A program made the position numbers and the translations under genes. The notes under the pieces were generated by a model. The model was not told the origin of the DNA and ran no database searches. It was given only the letters and a program-made list of their open reading frames with translations. A stretch of 64,000 nt of DNA, from contig CALGIG010000033.1 of NCBI GenBank assembly GCA_937915865.1, positions 62,001-126,000 of the forward strand, written 5' to 3'. The DNA is from an uncultured Prolixibacteraceae bacterium (GTDB lineage Bacteria; Bacteroidota; Bacteroidia; Bacteroidales; Prolixibacteraceae). This document shows, one piece after another, positions 36,487 through 44,821 of this stretch; within the stretch, counting starts at the first letter, position 1; the number at the start of each line of letters is the position of its first letter.

Positions 36487-36666
36487 ATCATTTAGAAATA
36501 ATACCGAACACAATTCAACATATCCCAATGTCGTGCATTTACTCTTATATTGTGCCGAGTGATTACTCTTATATTCTGCGATAATATTGTGAGTTAATTT
36601 CGAAATTAGAATCATATTTGAACGGAGTAATAGCAATTGATATTTTGTCGCAAATAAGGTAAATAT

Positions 36667-37059
36667 TTGCGACAAAATATACAGCTAATAACGATTGAAA
36701 GCATTGATGATAAGATAATTAAAAAAATAGAAAAAGCCCAGAGGGGGTTCGGTCTTTTTAATCGATGTTTTTCTACGCTTTGGTACAGATTAGTTGTCGG
36801 TAAATCATTGGAAAGATTAGTTGAAGTCGGTAAAGTTTCACGTTTGCCATGAGGAGTTTATGCACGGTTGAAGCAAAACCCGATGTTTGGAGGGCTGTTA
36901 CTTGCCGCGGGAAATATTGCAAAAGCAATAGCGAAGAAAGATAAAACAAGAATTATACTGACCAAACTGAGTGGTTCAATTTTTCTGTTGAAAATGAGAA
37001 AAAGAGGCAAAAAATGCATTATAATCAGAAGTTTTCTCTATATTTGCATAGAGAATTGA
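36667..37059 (+). pseudogene. Broken DUF6088-type (AbiEi-like antitoxin) gene
   Basis: Two adjacent short frames read as one decayed gene. 'IDDKIIKKIEKAQRG' is followed in another frame by 'GSVFLIDVFLRFGTD', then back in the first frame 'GKSLERLVEVGKVSRLP', an in-frame TGA at 36850, and 'GVYARLKQNP ... NIAKAIAKKDKTRIILT'. The order and motifs match DUF6088 proteins, winged-helix antitoxins related to AbiEi. At least one frameshift region and one nonsense codon break it, and the C-terminal half is missing. Confidence 0.7.
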
Positions 37060-37151
37060 TAATCAGAATTTTAAATAAAAAATTGACCTTTTGAGCAATT
37101 CCGTGAGTTACTGATGTTGAAATGAGTTAATTAAAAGATATACAACCTTTT

Positions 37152-37182
37152 ACAAGGTTTGGTTCGAATCCAGTACAACCCA
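37152..37182 (+). other. 3' tRNA fragment, probable element attachment site
   Basis: ggttcgaatcc (37161-37171) looks like a T-loop and its stem, followed by acaaccca as the 3' acceptor strand, then a short aaccca/tgggtt hairpin. No complementary gggttgt or anticodon arm occurs upstream, so this is only the 3' end of a tRNA gene, as left by integration into a tRNA. The intact tRNA would be at the other end of the element, outside the window. The tRNA type is not determinable. Confidence 0.6.
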
Positions 37183-37206
37183 CTTTTTGGGTTTCCAAAT
37201 CGAATC

Positions 37207-37242
37207 AAAATCCAGTAAATCGTTGATTATCTGGATTTTTTT
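37207..37242 (+). terminator. Intrinsic terminator downstream of the tRNA fragment
   Basis: aaatccag (37208-37215) pairs with ctggattt (37231-37238), followed by a T-rich run, as often seen after a tRNA gene. Confidence 0.6.
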
Positions 37243-37342
37243 CTTTTCTTCTCATATCAAAATAAACCATTTCATATCAAGTAATTCGTGAACTATTCCG
37301 TGAGTAGTTTTTTTATAGTAAGTTTACTCACGGAAGTATGTG

Positions 37343-37384
37343 TACTAGTTTGTAATTCATTGCTTTATGAATTACAAACTAGTA
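37343..37384. repeat. Perfect 18-bp inverted repeat with 6-nt loop
   Basis: tactagtttgtaattcat (37343-37360), loop tgcttt, and its exact complement (37367-37384). It abuts the first residues of the integrase remnant and lies downstream of the inverted copies of ttccgtgagta at 37296 and 37325. Confidence 0.85.
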
Positions 37385-37743
37385 ATTTGGCTTATATCAA
37401 TGTCATGCGATTAAGACCAGAGGACATACATTTAGAAATTGATGGAATAACTGGATTACTATCAGCAGGCAAAAGACCGGAAATCCTTTGCGGATACCAA
37501 TTCTTCCCAAAGCCTGGCAGATTGTAGAGAAGTATATTGGTCATCTCCGGTCACAGTTTAACGGCATTACATTTCCGATTATTTCAAATCAAAAACTCAG
37601 TATTTCTTTCAAATGGAGTCCCGATTGTAACAGTATCAAAAATACCAGAGCTTACTTCGCTGAAAACTAGGCAGATATATGAGAATATTGTAGATTCGAA
37701 AATTTCGGAGGATATCAGAAAGCTTTCTAATATTTTGAATTAA
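37384..37743 (+). pseudogene. Decayed tyrosine integrase, C-terminal remnant
   Basis: Frame 1 gives 'NLAYINVMRLRPEDIHLEIDGIT'; a shift near 37450 continues as 'WITISRQKTGNPLRIPILPK' and 'AWQIVEKYIGHL'; a third frame gives 'LSNGVPIVTVSK' and 'TSLKTRQIYENIVDSKISEDI'. Together these match the catalytic half of Bacteroidota tyrosine recombinases. The segment with the H-x-x-R motif is deleted, while the likely Tyr ('QIYENIVD') remains. It is inactive. The N-terminal half is replaced by the hairpin. Confidence 0.78.
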
Positions 37744-37782
37744 TCCGTATGTAAACAAATTCCTATTCTTGTTCAAAAACGA

Positions 37783-37790
37783 TACATTTG
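37783..37790 (+). promoter_or_regulatory. Candidate -7 box for the ECF sigma gene
   Basis: TACATTTG fits TAnnTTTG exactly. The earliest in-frame start codon (TTG at 37788) lies inside it, which argues for GTG at 37818 as the true start. No good -33 element is visible. Confidence 0.45.
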
Positions 37791-37817
37791 CGAATTATTT
37801 CTACTGCTTTGGGAAAT

Positions 37818-38393
37818 GTGATAACAAATACCGAACTTCTGATTCAGCTAAAGAACGGCGATATGATCGCCTTCAATACCATTTATGACAAGTATTGTTA
37901 TAAATTGCATGAATTTGTTTTGATGTACTTAAAGCAGGAGGAAGATGCTGAGGAGATTGTACAGGAAGTCTTTGTGAAAATTTGGGAATCGAGGGGCAAA
38001 ATAGACGTTTATTTATCTTTTGAAGCCTTTTTGTTTACCATTGCCTATAATGCCACCATCAGTTTGTTGCGTAAGAGAGTTAGTGAAAGCAAATCGAGAG
38101 AATATTTAAAATCTTTGCAGCAAATTGACTCCGCAGAACAAGTGATCGACGAAATTCAGTATAATGAATTAAATCAAAAAGTACAGTCGCTTTTAAATCA
38201 GTTGACTCCGCGACAGAAAGAAATTTTTGTTTTAAGCCGAGAGGAAGGCTTGACGCATAAGGAGATTGCCGATAAATTAAATATATCTGAAAGTACAGTC
38301 AACAATCATTTGGTAACTACCTTAAAATACCTAAAAACGAATATTGACAACAGTTTGATTGTCAATGCATTATTTTTATGTTTGTTTTTTTAA
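37818..38393 (+). CDS. FecI-like ECF sigma-70 factor
   Basis: Protein of about 191 residues from GTG 37818 (see promoter note). Sigma-70 region 2 (residues 10-80, 'AFNTIYDKYCYKLHEFVLMYLKQEEDAEEIVQEVFVKIWE') and region 4 (residues 120-175, 'LTPRQKEIFVLSREEGLTHKEIADKLNISESTVNNHL'). It probably transcribes the polysaccharide utilisation locus that follows, under control of the FecR-like protein encoded next. Confidence 0.92.
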   Translation: MITNTELLIQLKNGDMIAFNTIYDKYCYKLHEFVLMYLKQEEDAEEIVQEVFVKIWESRGKIDVYLSFEAFLFTIAYNATISLLRKRVSESKSREYLKSLQQIDSAEQVIDEIQYNELNQKVQSLLNQLTPRQKEIFVLSREEGLTHKEIADKLNISESTVNNHLVTTLKYLKTNIDNSLIVNALFLCLFF

Positions 38394-38548
38394 GAAAAAA
38401 AATAAACTTTTTCCTAGTTATCCTATTTCTGCTGTGCGTAATATAGTTGATTTTGATCTAAAATGAATATTACGTATCAACCTGCAAGGCTGTTAAAGTT
38501 CGTTTGATACCAATTCGTTTTAAATTGAATTATTTTGGCTAATGAGGT

Positions 38549-39613
38549 ATGAAAAAAGAATTACTTGAGAAATATCTAAAAAATAATTGTACCACCGGGG
38601 AGTTTGATGAACTTGTGGGTTGGGTAAATACGGAGGCGCAGAATAATGAAGCAAAAAGCTGGGGTGTCGAGCAATGGGAGATGTTTGAACCGGATCCGCA
38701 AAAAAAAGATGAGAAAAAATTTAAAACACTGCTCTATAAAATCCATTATAAAATAAACCTAAGACAGGAAAACAATCAGGAGAACAAAATTATAGGCCTT
38801 TCCCGGTTTGTAAACTGGTTAAGCCGTGCGGCAGCAATCTTGTTTATACCGTTATTGGGAGTCGTATTTTATTTACTTATCAACAGCAGTTTCCAAACAG
38901 GCAGGTATGCCAATCTTTCTGCTACAGACTCTCTTGAAGTTATCGCACCTCCGGGTTCTAAAACGGTAGTTCACCTTTCCGATGGCTCTGAAGTACAGTT
39001 AAATTACGGCAGTAAAATTAAATATCCGCATTTCTTCTCGAATGACAAACGTGAAGTTAAACTTAGCGGTGAAGGTTTTTTTAAAGTTGCTCATAATCCT
39101 GAAAAACCATTTGTAGTGAAAGTCGGTACCCTGAATGTTAAAGCGGTTGGGACTGTTTTCAATGTATTGGCTTATCCTAGTGTTGATATTATTGAAACGA
39201 CACTGGTTTCAGGAATAGTGATTTTGGAACATGTAAAAAAAGATGGAGAGATCATTAATATTGGGACGATGAAACCTGGTCTTCATGTGAACTATGATTT
39301 GCAATCGGGTTCTATTACTGAGACTGAAGGTTCGGTTGAAAAGTATATTTCCTGGACTGAAGGAAAACTTATTTTTGAAGACACTCCCATAACCCAGGTT
39401 GCTGAGAGATTGGGGCGGATGTTCAATGTCGATTTTGAGGTTAAAGATGATGCCAAAGACTATAATTATACAGTAATGTTTTCAGATGAGCAGCTTAATC
39501 AAATTCTTGACCTTATGACTATTGTTTCTCCGATTACTTACAAAATACTACCACGCCAAAAGTTACCAGGTGGCACCTTCTCCAAACAAAAAATAATTAT
39601 ACAAAAACGATAA
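38549..39613 (+). CDS. FecR-like anti-sigma factor
   Basis: Protein of 354 residues. Cytoplasmic N-terminal part (residues 1-85), one membrane helix (about residues 89-112, 'AAAILFIPLLGVVFYLL'), a periplasmic FecR domain ('APPGSKTVVHLSDGSEVQLNYGSKIKYP', 'VKAVGTVFNVLAY') and a C-terminal DUF4974-like part ('FEDTPITQVAERLGRMFNVDFEV'). It should hold the sigma factor until the SusC STN domain signals that substrate is present. Confidence 0.93.
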   Translation: MKKELLEKYLKNNCTTGEFDELVGWVNTEAQNNEAKSWGVEQWEMFEPDPQKKDEKKFKTLLYKIHYKINLRQENNQENKIIGLSRFVNWLSRAAAILFIPLLGVVFYLLINSSFQTGRYANLSATDSLEVIAPPGSKTVVHLSDGSEVQLNYGSKIKYPHFFSNDKREVKLSGEGFFKVAHNPEKPFVVKVGTLNVKAVGTVFNVLAYPSVDIIETTLVSGIVILEHVKKDGEIINIGTMKPGLHVNYDLQSGSITETEGSVEKYISWTEGKLIFEDTPITQVAERLGRMFNVDFEVKDDAKDYNYTVMFSDEQLNQILDLMTIVSPITYKILPRQKLPGGTFSKQKIIIQKR

Positions 39614-39756
39614 TAAAACTAAACCTTTAAAATGACTGGCCTATGATATAAAATTTTTAAAAAGCAACAGGGAAGTGCGTCAACACTCCCCTGAAAGAAA
39701 TTAATAACTCCCCTGTCTGAAACCCAGGGTAATTAAAAACTTTACAAAACAAAATT

Positions 39757-42700
39757 ATGAAAAAAAATAAGGAATTATCCTGGGATGAAAAATTTCCCGG
39801 GTTTGAAAAATTATTCAGGATTATGAAACTAACAACCTTTCTGGTTTTGATTTCCATTGTGAGTGCTTTTGCAAATAAAACCTTCTCGCAATCAAAAATG
39901 CTCAATCTCAATATGGAAAAAGTAACTGTTCGTGAGGTGTTATCCAAAATAGAAGACCAGAGCGAATTTCATTTTATGTACAGCGGTAAAGTCGTAGATG
40001 TAACAAGATTGGTTTCCATTAAAGTTCAGGACGCTAAAATTAATGAGGTTTTAAAATCACTGTTCTCAGGGACAGAAGTTGATTATACGATAAAAGACAA
40101 ACTTATTTTACTTACTATACCAGAGTCTAATTCCACCACCTTTCAGCAACAAAAATCCATTTCGGGCAAAGTAACCGACTCATCCGGCGGGCCGCTACCC
40201 GGGGTTTCGGTGGCCGTAAAGGGAACTACCAACGGGACTATTACCGATGCTGACGGGAATTATAAGCTATCAAACGTTCCGGCTAATGCTACGTTGCAGT
40301 TTTCGTTTGTGGGGATGAAAACGCAGGAGGAGATTGTTGCAGGAAAAGCAACCATTAATATGGTTTTATCAGAAGAAACAATTGGTATAGAAGAGGTTGT
40401 GGCAGTGGGATATGGAGTTCAAAAAAAAGTAAATCTGACAGGCTCGGTATCCTCCGTTTCTTCAAATTCTTTGGCTCAAAGGGCTACTACAAATCCTACC
40501 AGTCTTTTAGAGGGTAGGTTATCCGGGTTACAGGTTACCCAAAGTTCCGGGCAGCCAGGAAGAGACGATGCTTCCTTTCAAATACGAGGCTTAGGATCTT
40601 TTGGCGCTTCTTCTTCACCTTTGGTGCTAATCGACGGAATAGCCGGATCTCTTTCCAGCCTTGCCCCAAATGACATTGAAACAGTTACCGTATTGAAGGA
40701 TGCTGCATCTGCTTCAATTTATGGTTCAAGAGCAGCCAATGGCGTAATTTTAATTACAACCAAACAGGCTAAAAAAGGGCGATCAGTAGAATATCAATTT
40801 GATATTGGCGTACATACTCCGACCCGAATGCCAGAACTCATTACCAACTCAGCAGAATATATGGGAATGTACAACGCTGCACGGACAAGGAGCGGAATGA
40901 CTCCTCTATACACACAAGATCAAATAGATGCGTACAAAAATGCGACTGACAAAGAAGAATATCCTAATTTCGACTGGTTGGATTATTACTTTAACCCAGC
41001 TACGGTAACCAATCATTACCTGAGTTTTTCGAATGCAACTGACAATGGTTCTTATAAGTTCTCACTCAATTACCTCGATCAGCCTGGCATCCTTTCTTTT
41101 ACAAAATACAAAAAGTATAACGCACAACTAAATTTCACAAATCAGATAAGCAAATCGATTAAGATAGGGACTAATATTAATGCTGTATTTGGAGACATTA
41201 AAGAACCATCCAACTGGAAAGCTTCGGATGCCTTGAGATATATATATTCGCAAGCACCTCTTTATAAACCTTTCTTACCTGACGGCAGTGGAAGGAAAAC
41301 AGCATGGGCATACCCCAATGAACCTCACAACTCCAATGCACCTGTGGCATTCGAGAATGGTGAAAGACTTACAAAAAATTATGGGATAAATGCTCAGGCC
41401 TACATGGATGTGAATTTATTCAAAGGATTGGTATGGACGATTAAAGCCTCGGTAAACTATTCGGATAATACGATGAAAGACCATGCGTATGCAACACTGG
41501 ATCATTATTATTATCATAAAGTACCAGGAAATACAGATTATACGCTGGCTTCTTCGGTTACTTCTGTTTATACTGGTACCGGATTGACAGACACCTATAC
41601 TAAAACCATATTGCCATCAATCTATTCTGTTATCAATTATGAAACACAAATAGGTAAAGATCACAATATAAGAGCAATGGTTGGTTATGAGCAACAATCG
41701 TCTAAATCGCAATATTTATCAGGAAATAAAAAAGTATTTCCCACGTCAAGCCTTACTGAGCTCGATGCCGGATCCAGTTCAGGACAATCCGTAGGTGGTT
41801 CAACTTATGAGTGGGCACTTCGGTCGTACTTTGGACGTATCGGATACGACTACAAAGGGAAATATCTTATCGAAGCGAATACCCGTTACGATGGAACTTC
41901 GCGTGTGGCAAAAGCAAACAGATGGGGCTTTTTCCCGTCATTGTCTGCCGGATGGAGACTTTCGGAAGAAAATATGATAAAGGACAGATTCTCCTGGATG
42001 AGCAATCTGAAATTACGGGCTTCCTATGGTGTATTAGGAAATCAGGAAATTGGGAATTACCCCTATCAGGACATCTTAAGTTTAACAAGCTATCCTTTTA
42101 ATGGGAAAACCGAGCAAGGAGCAGTAGTTACACGTTTTACCGACAAGGATTTGAGATGGGAATTGACCAAAGTATTTGATGTTGGTTTAGACCTGGATGT
42201 TAAAAATGGTTTGTTTGGGATGACTTTCGATTGGTTTAAGAAAAAGACTTCCGATATTTTAACAACATTACCTGTTCCGGCAAGTCTTGGATTAAGCGGA
42301 CCCGTAACAAATAACGGCGAAATGCAGAATACAGGATGCGATATAGAACTTAGACATGGGAAGCAGATTGGCGAATTTAGATATGATGTAAATGTTGTTG
42401 TATCAACATTTAAAAATAAACTGTTGTCAATTGTGACTCCATCGAAAGGTGTTAACGAAGTTGGGTTACCTTTCAATTCATTTTATATGTACGAGATGGA
42501 AGGTATCTTCCAGAGCCAGGAAGATATTAACAATTCTCCTAAACAACCGTACTATCCGTCAAAACCGGGCGATATAAAAATCAAGGATCAAGATGGAAAT
42601 AAAATTATCGATAGTAATGACCGTATTTCAATATCTCCATACCCGGATTTTACTTATTCTTTTGGCCTCAATGTTGGTTGGAGAAGATTTAGTTTCTCAG

Positions 42701-43122
42701 CATTCTTCCAGGGAGTGAAGGGGTTAAGAACTAAAATTTCAGGATGGGGATTTGATCCTTTCAATGAAGGAGATACCCCTTCTGTTCGATTTAGAAATGC
42801 CTGGAGCACAACTAATCCAAGTAATTCAATTCCTGCCATATATTTAGGGTCTGGTTATCAGGGAGTATATGCTTATCCATCTACCTATAATTTACCCGAT
42901 GCTTCATATTTACGTTTAAAAAATGTGAATTTATCTTACGATTTGCCCAAACAAGTTATCAGCAAGTTAAGATTACAAGACTTAATCGTTTATGTTTCAG
43001 GCGATAACTTATTCACATTCACAAAGTTCCCCGGAGTAGATCCTGAATTACCATCAACTGGTCTAGCTGCAGCTTATCCTCAGGTTCGTATTCTGAATAT
43101 GGGTGTAAAAGTAAAATTCTAA
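39757..43122 (+). CDS. SusC-like TonB-dependent outer-membrane transporter with STN domain
   Basis: Protein of 1121 residues; a second ATG at codon 24 would give a more usual signal peptide. After the signal comes an STN domain (about residues 50-122, 'MEKVTVREVLSKIEDQSEFHFMYSG'), a carboxypeptidase-regulatory beta-sandwich (residues 132-210), a TonB box and plug ('VVAVGYGVQKKVNLTGSVSSV', 'PLVLIDGIAG', 'ASASIYGSRAANGVILITTK') and a 22-strand barrel. It imports oligosaccharides with the SusD partner and signals to FecR. Confidence 0.95.
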   Translation: MKKNKELSWDEKFPGFEKLFRIMKLTTFLVLISIVSAFANKTFSQSKMLNLNMEKVTVREVLSKIEDQSEFHFMYSGKVVDVTRLVSIKVQDAKINEVLKSLFSGTEVDYTIKDKLILLTIPESNSTTFQQQKSISGKVTDSSGGPLPGVSVAVKGTTNGTITDADGNYKLSNVPANATLQFSFVGMKTQEEIVAGKATINMVLSEETIGIEEVVAVGYGVQKKVNLTGSVSSVSSNSLAQRATTNPTSLLEGRLSGLQVTQSSGQPGRDDASFQIRGLGSFGASSSPLVLIDGIAGSLSSLAPNDIETVTVLKDAASASIYGSRAANGVILITTKQAKKGRSVEYQFDIGVHTPTRMPELITNSAEYMGMYNAARTRSGMTPLYTQDQIDAYKNATDKEEYPNFDWLDYYFNPATVTNHYLSFSNATDNGSYKFSLNYLDQPGILSFTKYKKYNAQLNFTNQISKSIKIGTNINAVFGDIKEPSNWKASDALRYIYSQAPLYKPFLPDGSGRKTAWAYPNEPHNSNAPVAFENGERLTKNYGINAQAYMDVNLFKGLVWTIKASVNYSDNTMKDHAYATLDHYYYHKVPGNTDYTLASSVTSVYTGTGLTDTYTKTILPSIYSVINYETQIGKDHNIRAMVGYEQQSSKSQYLSGNKKVFPTSSLTELDAGSSSGQSVGGSTYEWALRSYFGRIGYDYKGKYLIEANTRYDGTSRVAKANRWGFFPSLSAGWRLSEENMIKDRFSWMSNLKLRASYGVLGNQEIGNYPYQDILSLTSYPFNGKTEQGAVVTRFTDKDLRWELTKVFDVGLDLDVKNGLFGMTFDWFKKKTSDILTTLPVPASLGLSGPVTNNGEMQNTGCDIELRHGKQIGEFRYDVNVVVSTFKNKLLSIVTPSKGVNEVGLPFNSFYMYEMEGIFQSQEDINNSPKQPYYPSKPGDIKIKDQDGNKIIDSNDRISISPYPDFTYSFGLNVGWRRFSFSAFFQGVKGLRTKISGWGFDPFNEGDTPSVRFRNAWSTTNPSNSIPAIYLGSGYQGVYAYPSTYNLPDASYLRLKNVNLSYDLPKQVISKLRLQDLIVYVSGDNLFTFTKFPGVDPELPSTGLAAAYPQVRILNMGVKVKF

Positions 43123-43140
43123 ATGTAAAAAATACTGATT

Positions 43141-44646
43141 ATGAAAATGAAAAATAAAGTAGCATACATAGGAGCAGTTATGTTTATGCTGATATCATCA
43201 TCTTGTAATAAAGATTTTTTGGATAAAAACCCATTGGATCAAATTTCAAGTCAAACTTTTTGGAAAAGCGAAGCTGATGTAAAAATGGCCGTTACAGGAT
43301 GCTATGCCAATTTAAAGGGTGGGTTCCTGGATTATAAAAGAGGTTATTTGGATGGCTTATCTGATAATGCCTATGTTTACTGGGGTTTGTATAGTATTGA
43401 CGACATGGCCGTTGGTATTCTCAGTGCAACATCTGGCGGTGCAAAGGATATAATTTACTCTTCGTCATACAGTGGTATTGCCCGATGCAATTTCTTCATG
43501 GCCAATATCGACAATGCAACAAATGTTGATGAAAACACAAAAAACGTAGCCAAAGGTGAAGTGAGGTTTCTAAGGGCATTGTTTTATTTTGAGTTGGTGA
43601 ATTGTTTCGGTGATGTTCCATTGTATAAAGAATCACCTAAAAGCGTTGACGCATCCAAGATTGCGAAAAGCCCCAAAGCGGATGTATTAAATTTTATACA
43701 TGAAGATTTGGATTTTGCTATTTCCAATTTACCTGATACGCCTTACCTAACAGGACATGCCGTAAAAGGAAGCGCAATAGCACTGAAAACCAGGGTACTT
43801 GTAACTGAAGAAAAATGGGCAGATGCCGCAAGTTGTTCAAAGCAAATTATAAATTCCGGCAAATTCCACCTCTATGGAGATTATTCAAGCATGTTTATAA
43901 AAAAAGGACAAAAAAACAATACGGAAATCATGTTTGATTGTGCGTATTTGAGTCCTGATAGCTACCACAGCATTTATGGAATGAATATTGAATATACCGC
44001 TCATATATTTATTCGTAAGAGTTTATTTGATGCTTATGAGTGTACTGATGGAAAGTCTATCTCTGAATCACCATTGTATAATCCGGGAAACCCTTATGAA
44101 AATCGTGATCCCAGGTTTAATGCGACAATAAGATTCCCCGACGAAAACTGGACAGGATTTTATAGTACAACTACTTTTAATCCAACAGGTTATTTGAACA
44201 AGAAGGGCGCTGATCCTACAATCCCGGCTACTTATGCCAATGCTTACCTGAATGATTGGAACTTTATTATTCTTCGCTATGCCGATGTTCTGTTAATGTA
44301 TGCAGAAGCACAAAATGAGGCAAGTGGCCCTGATCAGAGCGTTTATAACGCAATTAATCAGGTGAGAGCAAGAGCCGGTGTCAATATGCCTCCTGTTGAT
44401 CAGTCGAAATATAATACAAAAGATTTGGTTCGGGAATTCATTCGTCATGAAAGACAAGTTGAATTTGCGTTGGAAGGAATACGCTATTTCGATTTAAAAC
44501 GTTGGCATATAGCACATTTAGTAATGCCTGTATTAAAAAATCCTGGTGGTGTTTCTTATGTATTCGAACAAAAGAATTATTATTGGCCCTTCCCTCAGGG
44601 AGAACTCGACAACAACCATAATCTTGTACAAACTACTGGTTATTAA
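43141..44646 (+). CDS. SusD/RagB-like outer-membrane glycan-binding lipoprotein
   Basis: Protein of 501 residues with a lipoprotein signal (SSSCNKDF, Cys near residue 21). N-terminal 'FLDKNPLDQISSQTFWKSEADVKMAVTGCYANL', helical TPR-like body, and C-terminal 'LRYADVLLMYAEAQNEA ... VRARAGV ... REFIRHERQVEFALEGIRYFDLKRW' are standard SusD. It lies 18 bp after susC and forms the lid of the import pair. Confidence 0.95.
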   Translation: MKMKNKVAYIGAVMFMLISSSCNKDFLDKNPLDQISSQTFWKSEADVKMAVTGCYANLKGGFLDYKRGYLDGLSDNAYVYWGLYSIDDMAVGILSATSGGAKDIIYSSSYSGIARCNFFMANIDNATNVDENTKNVAKGEVRFLRALFYFELVNCFGDVPLYKESPKSVDASKIAKSPKADVLNFIHEDLDFAISNLPDTPYLTGHAVKGSAIALKTRVLVTEEKWADAASCSKQIINSGKFHLYGDYSSMFIKKGQKNNTEIMFDCAYLSPDSYHSIYGMNIEYTAHIFIRKSLFDAYECTDGKSISESPLYNPGNPYENRDPRFNATIRFPDENWTGFYSTTTFNPTGYLNKKGADPTIPATYANAYLNDWNFIILRYADVLLMYAEAQNEASGPDQSVYNAINQVRARAGVNMPPVDQSKYNTKDLVREFIRHERQVEFALEGIRYFDLKRWHIAHLVMPVLKNPGGVSYVFEQKNYYWPFPQGELDNNHNLVQTTGY

Positions 44647-44680
44647 TCTTCAGTATAAATTCTAAATTTTATTTCCTATC

Positions 44681-44740
44681 ATAATACTATAATGTAACTC
44701 ATGCCAATATCCACGACGCATGAGTTACACATAGTATTAT
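44681..44740. repeat. Long two-tier hairpin between susD and the fucosidase gene
   Basis: ataatactat (44681-44690) pairs with atagtattat (44731-44740) and gtaactcatg (44694-44703) with catgagttac (44719-44728). The two perfect 10-bp stems are separated by a small internal loop (aat/ac). Possible attenuator, transcript-processing or stability element that lowers enzyme expression relative to susCD. Confidence 0.7.
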
Positions 44741-44821
44741 CATGTATTTACTTTAACTTTTCGAAATAAATTTGCTTATTATCAGATAGTTAAAGAGATT
44801 AATAAAAACTTATCACAAAAT

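Noticed and set aside
36868..37059. A separate small gene after 36852
   Set aside because: It is in the same frame as the preceding remnant, opens with TTG, and its motif continues the DUF6088-type sequence.
37152..37182. A complete tRNA gene
   Set aside because: Only the T-arm and acceptor 3' strand are present; no 5' acceptor strand, D-arm or anticodon arm upstream.
37288..37527. Small protein gene spanning the hairpin
   Set aside because: The frame joins noncoding hairpin sequence to an integrase fragment and then goes out of frame; it is a decay product.
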